From positions 2,604,001 through 2,668,000 of the forward strand of contig NZ_CP108086.1 of assembly GCF_036186745.1 (NCBI RefSeq): a stretch of DNA of 64,000 nt, in the 5' to 3' direction. The notes under the pieces were generated by a model, which was not told where the DNA came from, did no database searches, and saw nothing but the letters and a program-made list of their open reading frames with translations. The stretch is from Microbispora hainanensis (GTDB taxonomy: Bacteria; Actinomycetota; Actinomycetes; Streptosporangiales; Streptosporangiaceae). The position numbers and the translations under genes are program-made. The stretch's first letter is position 1. The number at the start of each line of letters is the position of its first letter. Shown one piece after another: positions 47,616 through 55,642 of this stretch.

Positions 47616-47705
47616 TCCTCCGACCTGTAGTCCTCCGCGCCGTTTTCCGGGCACGGGCCGTACGCGGCCGGCTGCGAGACCCGGAGGCGGGCAGGGGGGC
47701 GGATA

Positions 47706-47776
47706 CGGGACGGGTCGGCCGCGGGACGGGTCAGCCGCGGGACAGGTCAGCGGCGGGACAGGTCAGCGGCGGGATG
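47706..47776. repeat. 16-bp tandem repeat spanning the end of the TetR gene
   Basis: Four units of CGGGAC(G/A)GGTC(G/A)GC(C/G)G run from 47706 to 47769, with a partial fifth. The TetR stop codon (47763-47765 on the minus strand) lies inside the fourth unit. The period (16 bp) is not a multiple of three. Confidence 0.85.
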
Positions 47777-48539
47777 GGGCCGGTCGGCGGGCCGCCGACA
47801 GCAGGGCAAGCGCCGCGGACCGGGCCCGCTCGGCGGGGCCGGTGGCCGTGCCCATGGCGGCGGCGACGATGGCCCCCTCCACCAGCAGCAGGAGCTGGTC
47901 GGCGAGCGCGTCCGGGTCGGCGGCGCCCGCCTCCGCCGCGAGCGTGCCGAGCCGTTCCCGCAGCCCGTTCTTGTGCGCCCGCGCCGCCGCGGCGACGGGC
48001 GGTGACGTCGGGCCGAGCTCGCCGAAGGCGTTGATGAACGAGCAGCCGCGGAAGTCCGCCGTGCCGAACCACTCGGCGAGGAAGCCGAAGACGGCCGTCA
48101 CCCGGTCGCCGGGTGCGGCGGCGCGGGCGACGTGCTCGTCCAGGGACCGCATCCACCGCCGGTCGCGATGCTCCAGGTAGGCCTCCACCAGCGCGTCCTT
48201 CGAGGGGTAGCTCTGGTAGAGCCGCTTGAGCGAGACCCCGGCCGCGTCGCGGATCTGGTCCATGCCCACGGCCTGGATGCCCTGGGCGTAGAACAGCCGC
48301 TCGGCGGCGTCGAGGATGCGGCGGCGCGCCTCGTCGCCGTCGATCCGCCCGCGCCGAGCGGTGCCCGTGCCATCGGTGTCCCCCGACCCGCCCCGGCCGG
48401 CGTCCGCGTGCCGTACGACCTTCGACCCGCCCCGAGCGGGGTCCGTGCCTCGGTCGTGCACCGGACCGCCGCGAGCGGTGTCCGTGCCTTGGGTGTCCGC
48501 CGACCCGCCCCGAGCGGTGCCCGCGCTCTGTGGTGCCAC
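47763..48539 (-). CDS. TetR-family transcriptional regulator
   Basis: A 258-residue regulator. [56 protein letters not shown] is the helix-turn-helix domain, followed by an all-helical ligand domain. The N-terminal ~60 residues before it are a low-complexity Gly/Thr/Arg/Asp repeat ([18 protein letters not shown]) not usual for TetR. GTG 48539 is supported by GAGGAGG upstream. Two related palindromes in the 85-base gap to the divergent NTF2-like gene are its probable operators, so it likely represses both itself and that gene. Confidence 0.9.
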   Translation of the reverse strand: MAPQSAGTARGGSADTQGTDTARGGPVHDRGTDPARGGSKVVRHADAGRGGSGDTDGTGTARRGRIDGDEARRRILDAAERLFYAQGIQAVGMDQIRDAAGVSLKRLYQSYPSKDALVEAYLEHRDRRWMRSLDEHVARAAAPGDRVTAVFGFLAEWFGTADFRGCSFINAFGELGPTSPPVAAAARAHKNGLRERLGTLAAEAGAADPDALADQLLLLVEGAIVAAAMGTATGPAERARSAALALLSAARRPAPSRR

Positions 48540-48558
48540 CGACCCCCTCCTCGCCCGC

Positions 48559-48604
48559 GAAAACGGTCGTTCTCTAGGATACGTATGGAGAACGATCGTT
48601 CTCC
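48559..48604. promoter_or_regulatory. Paired TetR operators with a TAGGAT promoter core
   Basis: An 18-bp perfect palindrome GGAGAACGATCGTTCTCC (48587-48604) and a second copy GAAAACGGTCGTTCTC (48559-48574, 14 of 16 matches to the palindrome core) lie between the divergent TetR and NTF2-like genes. TAGGAT (48575-48580), a good -10 for the plus gene, lies between them, and TATCCT on the opposite strand (48577-48582) can serve the TetR gene. Bound repressor would block both. Confidence 0.75.
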
Positions 48605-48624
48605 AGCTTGGGAAGGAGAGCCTG

Positions 48625-49083
48625 ATGAGTACACGTCCCCCGCTTCCGCCGTTCACCGAGGAGACCGCCAGGCAGAAGGTGCAGGCCGCCGAGGACGCCT
48701 GGAACACCAGAGATCCCGAACGCGTCGCGCTCGCGTACACGGAGGACTCGGTGTGGCGCAACCGCTCGGAGTTCCTGACCGGGCGAGAGGAGATCGTCGC
48801 CTTCCTGCGCCGCAAGTGGGAGCGCGAGCGTGACTACGCCCTGCGCAAGGACCTGTGGACCTTCGGCGGCGACCGCATCGCCGTACGGTTCCAGTACGAG
48901 TGGCACGACGCCGAGGGCCGGTGGTGGCGCAGCTACGGCAACGAGTTGTGGGGGTTCACCGCAGACGGCCTGATGAGCCGCAGGGAGGCGAGCATCAACG
49001 ACGTGCCGATCGAGGAGAGCGAGCGGCGCATCCACGGCCCGCGCCCCGAGTCCGAACGCGGGGCGGCCATCCCGCTCGCCTGA
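48625..49083 (+). CDS. DUF1348 / NTF2-like family protein
   Basis: A 152-residue protein of the DUF1348 branch of the NTF2-like fold: [98 protein letters not shown]. No activity is proven for the family; the many aromatic residues line a pocket. ATG 48625 follows GGAAGGAG. The TetR operators lie just upstream, so it is likely the regulated target gene. Confidence 0.9.
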   Translation: MSTRPPLPPFTEETARQKVQAAEDAWNTRDPERVALAYTEDSVWRNRSEFLTGREEIVAFLRRKWERERDYALRKDLWTFGGDRIAVRFQYEWHDAEGRWWRSYGNELWGFTADGLMSRREASINDVPIEESERRIHGPRPESERGAAIPLA

Positions 49084-49199
49084 CCATGCGCTCGGTCATC
49101 TGATCGTGAGTGCGCCTGACCGGCCGGATCGTGCGGCCCGCCTGATCCGGGGCGCGGTCGTCCGATCGGGGACGCCGCTCGGGTGATCGGCCGGGCGGC

Positions 49200-49246
49200 G
49201 TGGCCCCCTGATCGGGCGTGGTCCCCTGATCGGGCGCGGTCCCTGA
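49200..49246. repeat. Short tandem repeat between the NTF2-like and ThiF genes
   Basis: Two 18-bp units of GTGGYCCCCTGATCGGGC type and a partial third unit run in tandem. The rest of 49084-49332 is G+C-rich with scattered TGATC repeats, and I see no gene in it. Confidence 0.65.
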
Positions 49247-49332
49247 ACCGGCCGGGGTGGCACGGCGCGCCCGGCCGAGGCGTGCCCGCCTTGTCGGCGG
49301 CCGGTTGTCCGCACCGGCCGCCTGGGGCCGGG

Positions 49333-50451
49333 TCACCCGATCATGCTGCCGAGGGGCCCGGCGCCGAGGGGGCCCGTGCGGAGCGCGTCCGGCGCGCAGG
49401 CCGGGCAGTCGGGCGCCGCCGGATGGCGTGTGTAGACGTGCTGGTCCGGCGCGACGAGGTTGACGCCCGTGACGTAGCTCCCCGAGGTCGTGGGCATCCC
49501 GGTCAGGAACGCGATGACCGCCTGGGCGGTCAGGTGACCCGAGACCCCGGCGGAGGGCGCGATGACGTCCGGCCCGCCGAGGTCGAGGGGGATTCCCGGC
49601 GCGAGCGGGGCGTCGACGCTCGCGGTCAGGCACTCGTAGCACGGGCCCTCGGGTGTGAACGCCGCCACGCTCACCAGCGGGCCGTTGTAACCGCCGAGCG
49701 CCCACGGGATCTTCTCCGTCAGGCAGGCCCGGTTGACCCAGATGCGGATGCCGCCCCGGCCTGCCGGTTCGTCGGCGCACATCGCCACCGCGTCGAACCC
49801 GTGTACGAGGTCGAGCATGTCCTCCTCGCATTCGACCGCGCGGGTCTCACCGGTGACGCGGACGGAGGAGTTGACCTCGGCCAGCCGGGCGACGGCCACG
49901 TCCACCTTGGGACTGCCGATGTCGGCCTCCCGATAGAGGGCCTGCCTCGTCAGGTTGGACAGCTCGACCAGGTCGCGGTCCACGCAGTGGATCGCGCCGA
50001 CGCCGCACGCGGCGAGTGCCCAGGCCGTGTGGCTGCCGGTGCCGCCGAGCCCGAGAACGAGCACGCGCGAGCGTTTGAGGCGCACCTGGGCATCCCAGCC
50101 GTGATCGCGTGGCGCGAGGCCGCTGCCGTGGAAGAACGCCGCGTTACGCGAGTAGCGTTCCAGCTCCCGCGGGCTGAGCTCCTCGGGCCGCGAGCCGGCG
50201 GCGTCCTCCACATATCCGGAGGTGAGCAGGCGATCGACGATGCCGGTCGCCTCGGCCTCCGTGAGCCGAGGGTACGCACGGCGCAGGCGGGCGACGACCT
50301 CCTGCGGAGTCCTGGTGCCGTCCATCGCGTTCAGAGCCGCCCAGACGTGCCCTTCCGGGTCGTTGATCTCCCGGGTGGTGCCGCCGATCCGGATCCGGTC
50401 GTTGCCGTACCGGTGGGGGCGGTGCTGGGTTCTCACACGGGGCAACCGCAA
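49333..50451 (-). CDS. ThiF/E1-family adenylyltransferase with an N-terminal PqqD/RRE-like domain
   Basis: A 372-residue protein. Residues ~15-85 are a winged-helix domain of PqqD/RRE type (EINDPEGHVWAALNAMDGTRTPQEVVARLRRAYPRLTEAEATGIVDRLLTSGYVED). Residues ~95-350 form the E1-like adenylation domain: GLGGTGS at 134-140, D158/D160, R169 in NLTRQAL, and zinc-type pairs CYEC and CPAC near the C-terminus. ThiF proteins with RRE fronts (MccB, PaaA) adenylate peptides in RiPP synthesis, so this one may act on a peptide. TTG 50451 is chosen because GAGAGG precedes it by 5 bases; the next in-frame start (GTG 50436) has none. No sulfur-carrier protein gene is nearby. Confidence 0.88.
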   Translation of the reverse strand: MRLPRVRTQHRPHRYGNDRIRIGGTTREINDPEGHVWAALNAMDGTRTPQEVVARLRRAYPRLTEAEATGIVDRLLTSGYVEDAAGSRPEELSPRELERYSRNAAFFHGSGLAPRDHGWDAQVRLKRSRVLVLGLGGTGSHTAWALAACGVGAIHCVDRDLVELSNLTRQALYREADIGSPKVDVAVARLAEVNSSVRVTGETRAVECEEDMLDLVHGFDAVAMCADEPAGRGGIRIWVNRACLTEKIPWALGGYNGPLVSVAAFTPEGPCYECLTASVDAPLAPGIPLDLGGPDVIAPSAGVSGHLTAQAVIAFLTGMPTTSGSYVTGVNLVAPDQHVYTRHPAAPDCPACAPDALRTGPLGAGPLGSMIG

Positions 50452-50491
50452 GGCGACCTCTCGGCATCGCGACCGGGACAGTAATCGACAG

Positions 50492-50662
50492 ATGGATCTT
50501 TCTGGAATTGACCAGATATGTCAAGACGAATGCCGAAGCAGCATGCCCTCTGCGTACGGCGGCGACGAGGTCGATTCGTCCGGCCCGAGCAGGTCAGGGC
50601 CGCCGGCCGGTGCGGGAGCCGTACGTGGAAGGACCGGCCCGGACACGTACGTGACCGCATAA
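50492..50662 (+). CDS. Small ORF divergent from the ThiF gene, possible peptide substrate
   Basis: A 56-codon frame (MDLSGIDQICQDECRSS… to …GRTGPDTYVTA). Its first ~20 codons use many A/T third bases, unlike the neighbours, so its coding status is uncertain. No ribosome site precedes it. Two cysteines and acidic leader-like residues at the start, and its place 40 bases from the ThiF start, are the only reasons to consider it as a precursor peptide. It may be noncoding leader sequence. Confidence 0.25.
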   Translation: MDLSGIDQICQDECRSSMPSAYGGDEVDSSGPSRSGPPAGAGAVRGRTGPDTYVTA

Positions 50663-50720
50663 TGCCTGGCAGCCCCACGTGCGCGGCTAAATGTCGTAGG
50701 GCTCGGCTACGTTCCGGATC

Positions 50721-51236
50721 ATGACAGACCGTTCCCCCAACGGCTCCCCCAACAGCGCCGCCGTGTGGGCGCGACACAGCAGGCTGCGGGTGGTGCCGCA
50801 GGTCCAGCCGCGCAAGCTGGCGAAGGTCCCCTTCGTCGAGCTGGCGGACGGCAGGCTGCAGGGCGTGGTGTCGAGCGGCTCGGACATCGGCCGGGTCTAC
50901 GTCTCCTCCATCGCCGCCGGCACTCACAACTACAACTGCAGCACCAACAACAACCGCCCCTGCGGCGGCCTGTACGGCTCGCCGTGCAAACACCTGCGGG
51001 CCCTGGTCGCCGAGGCCGTCGTGCAGTACGGCGCCGACCGGGTGTCCCGTTATCTGCGGGTCGAGGTCCCCGAGGGCGCGGATCTGGCCGACTGCCTGGG
51101 CGGCGTCCACGAGCCCGCCCCCGCCGCGGTCGTGTTCAGCCGGTTCCTGCGCCACCTTGCCTATCTGGAGGTGCCCGGCACGACCCTGCCGATCCCGGAG
51201 CTGCACTGGTTCCCGGCCACGGGGACGGTGGGCTGA
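50721..51236 (+). CDS. SWIM-type zinc finger protein
   Basis: A 171-residue protein, first of a five-gene operon. The zinc-binding spacing is C73, C81 and C89-x-H91 (YNCSTNNNRPC…SPCKHLRAL), the CxH ending typical of SWIM fingers. It has no nuclease or helicase domain, so it is probably a DNA- or protein-binding component. Its stop overlaps the next start (TGATG). In other actinomycetes such a gene accompanies vWA and MoxR genes, to my knowledge. Confidence 0.82.
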   Translation: MTDRSPNGSPNSAAVWARHSRLRVVPQVQPRKLAKVPFVELADGRLQGVVSSGSDIGRVYVSSIAAGTHNYNCSTNNNRPCGGLYGSPCKHLRALVAEAVVQYGADRVSRYLRVEVPEGADLADCLGGVHEPAPAAVVFSRFLRHLAYLEVPGTTLPIPELHWFPATGTVG

Positions 51237-52861
51237 TGCTCGCCGTACAGCTCGCCGCCCTGCTCGGCGGCGACCAGGGAAACGCCGGTGAGGGGACGGA
51301 GGAGGCGCTCGCGCTGCTCGACGGCTTCGACGACGTCCTGGTGCACGGCCTGGCCCGGCTCGCCGACGAGCGCGCCGAAGCGGTGGCCGCGCTGGCCGCG
51401 GCGTTCGCCGCCACGCCTCTCGGCGACCGGCTGGCGGAGGCCGCCGACGCGGTCGTGTCCGGTTCGATCACGCAGGAGCACCTGACGGCGCTGGCGGGCG
51501 GCCGGGTCGCGTTGTCCGGCGCCGTACACGACGCCCTGCTCGAAAGCCTGGACACGGCCCTAGGACGGGAGCGAGCGGAATGGCCGCCGACGCCCGGCAT
51601 CCCTGAGGCGGCGAGCGACTCCGGCGCCCAACCGGCTGGTCGGCCGGCCGCTGAGCCGTCCACGCAACCGGCTGGTCGGCCGGCCGCTGAGCCGGCTGCG
51701 CAACCGGCCGCTCAGCCTGCCGCGCCACCCGCCAGCGAGTCGGCCGCTCAGCCTGCCGCGCAACCGGCCGGTCAACAGGTCGCTCAACCGGCTGGTCGGC
51801 CGGCCGCTCAGCCTGCCGGGAACGTGCTCGGCGGCGTCCGGTCCTGGCTGCGCGAGCTGGCCATCACCGGCTGGCGCGGCGTCGACCACGACCTCGTCTC
51901 CGCGGCTGACCAGGTCATCGAGGCCCTGCTCGCCGCGCCGGGTCTGCGCAGGCTCGCGGTGCTGATCGACGGCTTCGCCGCCGAGCTGCGCGCCTCCTGC
52001 CCGATCGGCTCCGCGGAGCACCTGCCGGTGCGGCGCTGGGCGGATCTGTGGACCCGCGCCCTGCTGCTGTCGCAGGACGGCGTGCTGACCGGAGAGCCGA
52101 CCGGTGAACCCGGGCCCGCCGCCATGGTGTCGGGACGGCTGCTGGTGCTCGGCGTCGACGTGCACGAGCACGGCACCGCCGTACAGTTCCAGGTGCACGC
52201 CGTTCTGGAGCCCGCCGACGGCGGCACGCCCCGGCTTGTGCGCACCTCGGTCACGGCCGCGAAGGTCGACACCATCGTCGGGACCGCGCTGTGGAAGCTG
52301 CCGCAGCGCCACAAGGTGCTGCTGGCCGCGCTGGCCGACCGCCGCAGCATCGAGATCGCCGACGTGCCCCTGCTCGACAGCGGCGACCTCGTCTGGCACG
52401 ACGACCGCGCCTTCGTGAGCAAGCCCGCCGACCCGTTGGCGACCGCCCGGCTGTGCCTGCCCGGCGCGCTCGCCCCGGCGGTGCCGCCCCTCGATCGCGT
52501 TCCCGTACGGATCGCCGAACCCGTGCTGGTGGAGGGCTACAAGGTCACCAAGGACGGCTCCTTCGACCTGGACGGCACCCTGCTCGCCGTGGACACGGAA
52601 CGGCTGCCCGACTGCGGCCCGCTCACGCCCAAGCTGGTGGCGGCCTCGTCGGTGTGCGTGGGACTCATGCGGTGGGACGGCGGCCGATGGACGCTGCAGC
52701 CGCTCGCCGTACAGGCCAAGGTCAAGCGCGAGGCGGTCGTGGTCGCCACCGGCGACTGGGCGCTCGGCCCCACCGACCCCAAGGCGGCCAAGGCCGAGGC
52801 CAGGGCCGCCGACGCGGTCGCCGTACTGCAGGAACGAGCCGGACGGTTGCTGCGACGATGA
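51236..52861 (+). CDS. Uncharacterised protein in the SWIM/vWA/MoxR operon
   Basis: A 541-residue cytoplasmic protein with no recognised domain. Residues ~1-120 are helical, ~125-205 are a low-complexity Gln/Pro/Ala linker with recurring QPAGRPAAEP units, and ~210-541 form a larger folded part (RSWLRELAITGWRGVDHDLVSAADQVIEALLAAPGLRRLAVLIDGFAAELRASCP… and a beta-rich end, VSGRLLVLGVDVHEHGTAVQFQVHAVLEP). It is coupled to its neighbours by ATG overlaps at both ends, so it must be produced in proportion to them. I assign no function. Confidence 0.75.
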   Translation: MLAVQLAALLGGDQGNAGEGTEEALALLDGFDDVLVHGLARLADERAEAVAALAAAFAATPLGDRLAEAADAVVSGSITQEHLTALAGGRVALSGAVHDALLESLDTALGRERAEWPPTPGIPEAASDSGAQPAGRPAAEPSTQPAGRPAAEPAAQPAAQPAAPPASESAAQPAAQPAGQQVAQPAGRPAAQPAGNVLGGVRSWLRELAITGWRGVDHDLVSAADQVIEALLAAPGLRRLAVLIDGFAAELRASCPIGSAEHLPVRRWADLWTRALLLSQDGVLTGEPTGEPGPAAMVSGRLLVLGVDVHEHGTAVQFQVHAVLEPADGGTPRLVRTSVTAAKVDTIVGTALWKLPQRHKVLLAALADRRSIEIADVPLLDSGDLVWHDDRAFVSKPADPLATARLCLPGALAPAVPPLDRVPVRIAEPVLVEGYKVTKDGSFDLDGTLLAVDTERLPDCGPLTPKLVAASSVCVGLMRWDGGRWTLQPLAVQAKVKREAVVVATGDWALGPTDPKAAKAEARAADAVAVLQERAGRLLRR

Positions 52862-54513
52862 GCGACGACACCCCCACGACCGGCATCCCCGCAGCCGGTG
52901 CCCTCACGACCGGCGTCCCCACGGCCGGTGAAGAGGGACTGCCGAGCGCCGGCAGCTCCACGAGCGACATCCCCGCCGCAGGCGTCTCCGCGACTGGCGT
53001 TCCCGCGACCAGCGGCTCTGCGACCGGCGTCCCCACCGCCGGGGAAAGCGACCTGACGAGCGGCGGCATCTCCGTGGCAGGCGAAGGCGGTCTGACGGGC
53101 GCCGAGCGCAACCGGCGTCAGGTGCTCTACTGGCGGCTGCTCGCGCGGCTGTTCGACCACGACGAGCAGCCCGCGCTCGAGACCGCCAACGTCGCGGTCG
53201 TCGGCGACCTGGGCCTGCCCGCCGGGTTGCTCGACCCGGCCGTTTCGGTCGACTCGCTGGTGCAGCGCTTCCCCGAACTGGCCGCCGAGTTCGAGACCCT
53301 GCTCACGCCGGGCGAGCACGTGCCGGGCGGCGAGGTGCGCCGGGCGGCGCTGGTGTCGAAGCTGCTGCTCAACGTCTTCGCCACCGGTTCGGGTGACGTC
53401 AGCGCCACCCGGCTCGCGACCTGGCAGAAGGACGCCGCCTGGCTCAAGCGGGCCCTGTGCGCGGGGCAGGTGCCCGGACCGGGATCAGGCGCCGGACCGG
53501 GCGCAGGGCCAGGCACCGCGCCGGGAGCGGCGGGCGGCGACTCGGGAGCGGAGGCCGAGAGCGGTCCGGGGGCCGGGCCCACGGCGGGGCACGGGCCGGG
53601 TGCCGGGTTCAGGATCGGCGACGACGACCTGGCCAAGGCGCTGGCCGGCATCGAGGCCGAACTTGTCAGCCGCATGCGGCTGCGCGAGGTCCTGGCCGAT
53701 CCGGCCCTGGCGCGGCAGCTCACGCCCAGCATGTCGCTGGTCGAGCAGTTGCTGCGCGACAAGGCCAACCTGTCGGGGGTGGCGCTGGCCAACGCCAAGG
53801 CGCTGATCCGCAGGTTCGTCGACGAGGTCGCCGAAGTGCTGCGCACCCAGGTCGAGAAGGCCAGCGTGGGCGCGATCGACCGGTCGGTGCCGCCGAAGCG
53901 GGTGTTCCGCAACCTGGACCTCGACCGCACGATCTGGAAGAACCTCACCAACTACAGCCCCGAAGACCAGCGGCTCTACGTCGACCGGCTCTACTACCGG
54001 CGCACCGCGAGGCGTACGACGCCGGCCAGGATGATCGTGGTGGTCGACCAGTCGGGTTCGATGGTCGACGCGATGGTCAACTGCACCATCCTGGCGTCCA
54101 TCTTCGCCGGGCTGCCCAAGGTCGACGTGCACCTGGTGGCGTACGACACCCGCGCGCTCGACCTCACCCCGTGGGTGCACGATCCGTTCGAGGTGCTGCT
54201 GCGCACCCAGCTCGGCGGCGGCACGGACGGCACCGCCGCCCTGGCACTCGCCCAGCCGAAGGTCGCCGACCCCCGCAACACGGTGGTCGTGTGGATCTCG
54301 GACTTCTACGAATGGAACAGTCCCGCCGTCTTCGCCGGGATGGAGGCGCTGCACCGGTCCGGCGTACGGCTCATCCCGGTGGGCTCGGTGGACAGCGGCG
54401 GCCAGCAGAGCGTCAACCCGTGGTTCCGGCAGAAGCTCAAAGACCTGGGCACGCCGGTGATCTCGGGCCACATCCGCAAGCTCGTGTTCGAACTCAAGAA
54501 CTTCCTCGCCTAG
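52858..54513 (+). CDS. von Willebrand factor A (vWA) domain protein
   Basis: A 551-residue protein. The first ~80 residues are a low-complexity Thr-Gly-Ala-Pro-Val repeat. A helical region (~85-330) includes a Gly/Pro/Ala-rich insert. The C-terminal vWA domain has the metal-dependent site DQSGSM (D397 and two serines), GGGTDGT (threonine) and WISDFYE (aspartate). It is the CoxE/BatA-like partner that binds or assembles targets for MoxR ATPases. ATG 52858 overlaps the previous stop (ATGA). The MoxR gene follows 13 bases later. Confidence 0.9.
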   Translation: MSDDTPTTGIPAAGALTTGVPTAGEEGLPSAGSSTSDIPAAGVSATGVPATSGSATGVPTAGESDLTSGGISVAGEGGLTGAERNRRQVLYWRLLARLFDHDEQPALETANVAVVGDLGLPAGLLDPAVSVDSLVQRFPELAAEFETLLTPGEHVPGGEVRRAALVSKLLLNVFATGSGDVSATRLATWQKDAAWLKRALCAGQVPGPGSGAGPGAGPGTAPGAAGGDSGAEAESGPGAGPTAGHGPGAGFRIGDDDLAKALAGIEAELVSRMRLREVLADPALARQLTPSMSLVEQLLRDKANLSGVALANAKALIRRFVDEVAEVLRTQVEKASVGAIDRSVPPKRVFRNLDLDRTIWKNLTNYSPEDQRLYVDRLYYRRTARRTTPARMIVVVDQSGSMVDAMVNCTILASIFAGLPKVDVHLVAYDTRALDLTPWVHDPFEVLLRTQLGGGTDGTAALALAQPKVADPRNTVVVWISDFYEWNSPAVFAGMEALHRSGVRLIPVGSVDSGGQQSVNPWFRQKLKDLGTPVISGHIRKLVFELKNFLA

Positions 54514-54526
54514 GAGACCCCCTCAC

Positions 54527-55642
54527 ATGACCAACGAGATGCTCCGCGCGCCCGCCGAGGTGAAGTACGCCGAGGAGCTCGACTGGCTGGAGTCGATCGA
54601 CGACGGCCCCAAGCCGTTCTCCTGGCGGCTCAGCCCCCGAATGGTGCGGCTGTTCGTGCTCGGCAGCGAGCGGTCGGACGGCCTGGACCGTGAGATCCCG
54701 CAGAAGTGGTTCGGCGACCGGGGCTTCGTCGAGCGCAGCATCGTGACGCTCGCCTCCGACCGCGGCCTGCTGCTGATCGGCGACCCGGGCACCGGCAAGA
54801 GCTGGCTGGCCGAGCTGCTGTCGGCCGCCATCTGCCGCGACTCCACCCTGGTGGTGCAGGGAACGGCGGGCACCACCGAAGACCACATCAAGTATTCGTG
54901 GAACGTCTCGATGGTGATCGCCAAGGGCCAGTCCCGCGAGTCGATGATCCCCTCGCCGATCATGACGGCCATGGAGCAGGGCATGATCGGCCGGTTCGAG
55001 GAGCTGACCCGCGCCACCAGCGACGTGCAGGACGCCCTGATCTCGATCCTGTCGGAGAAGTACGTCTCGATCCCCGAGCTGGACACCGACAACACGGTGT
55101 TCGCCAGGCCCGGGTTCTCGATCATCGCCACCGCCAACAGCCGCGACCGTGGCGTCAACGACCTGTCCTCGGCGTTGAAACGGCGTTTCAACTTCGTCCG
55201 CATCCCGGTGGTGACGAGCAAGACCAGCGAGGCGGAGATCGTCCGCTTCCGCACCACCGAACTGCTGCGCCGGCACCGCATCGAGCTGGACGTGCCGCCC
55301 TCGCTCCTGGACATCCTGCTGCAGAGCTTCGCCGACCTGCGCGCCGCGGCGGCGTCGGCCACGAGCGAGGACGAGAAGCTGGAGTCGGCCCTGTCCACCG
55401 CCGAGCAGATCGGCGTGCTGGAGGACGCCATCCTGCACAGCCACTTCTTCGGCGACCGGACGCTGCGCGCCGAGACGCTGGCGGGTGCCCTGGTGGGCTC
55501 GCTGGCCAGGCGCTCTCCGGAGGACCTGGCCATCCTCAACAAGTATTGGCACGGCGTGGTCGAACCCCGCAGCAAGAACGACGGCGGGGAGTGGACACGG
55601 TTCCTCGACGGTGGCCGCCAGGCGATCTCGACGCTGTCATGA
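54527..55642 (+). CDS. MoxR-type AAA+ ATPase
   Basis: A 371-residue AAA+ ATPase. The Walker A loop GDPGTGKS is at residues 85-92. The Walker B region reads GRFEELTRATSDVQDALISILSEK, so the usual acidic pair has glutamates in place of Asp-Glu. The later sensor FSIIATANSRDRGVNDLSSALKRRFNF fits the MoxR/RavA group. It works as a hexamer with the vWA protein next to it in target folding or activation. The start of the DUF5682 gene overlaps its stop (ATGA). Confidence 0.9.
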   Translation: MTNEMLRAPAEVKYAEELDWLESIDDGPKPFSWRLSPRMVRLFVLGSERSDGLDREIPQKWFGDRGFVERSIVTLASDRGLLLIGDPGTGKSWLAELLSAAICRDSTLVVQGTAGTTEDHIKYSWNVSMVIAKGQSRESMIPSPIMTAMEQGMIGRFEELTRATSDVQDALISILSEKYVSIPELDTDNTVFARPGFSIIATANSRDRGVNDLSSALKRRFNFVRIPVVTSKTSEAEIVRFRTTELLRRHRIELDVPPSLLDILLQSFADLRAAAASATSEDEKLESALSTAEQIGVLEDAILHSHFFGDRTLRAETLAGALVGSLARRSPEDLAILNKYWHGVVEPRSKNDGGEWTRFLDGGRQAISTLS

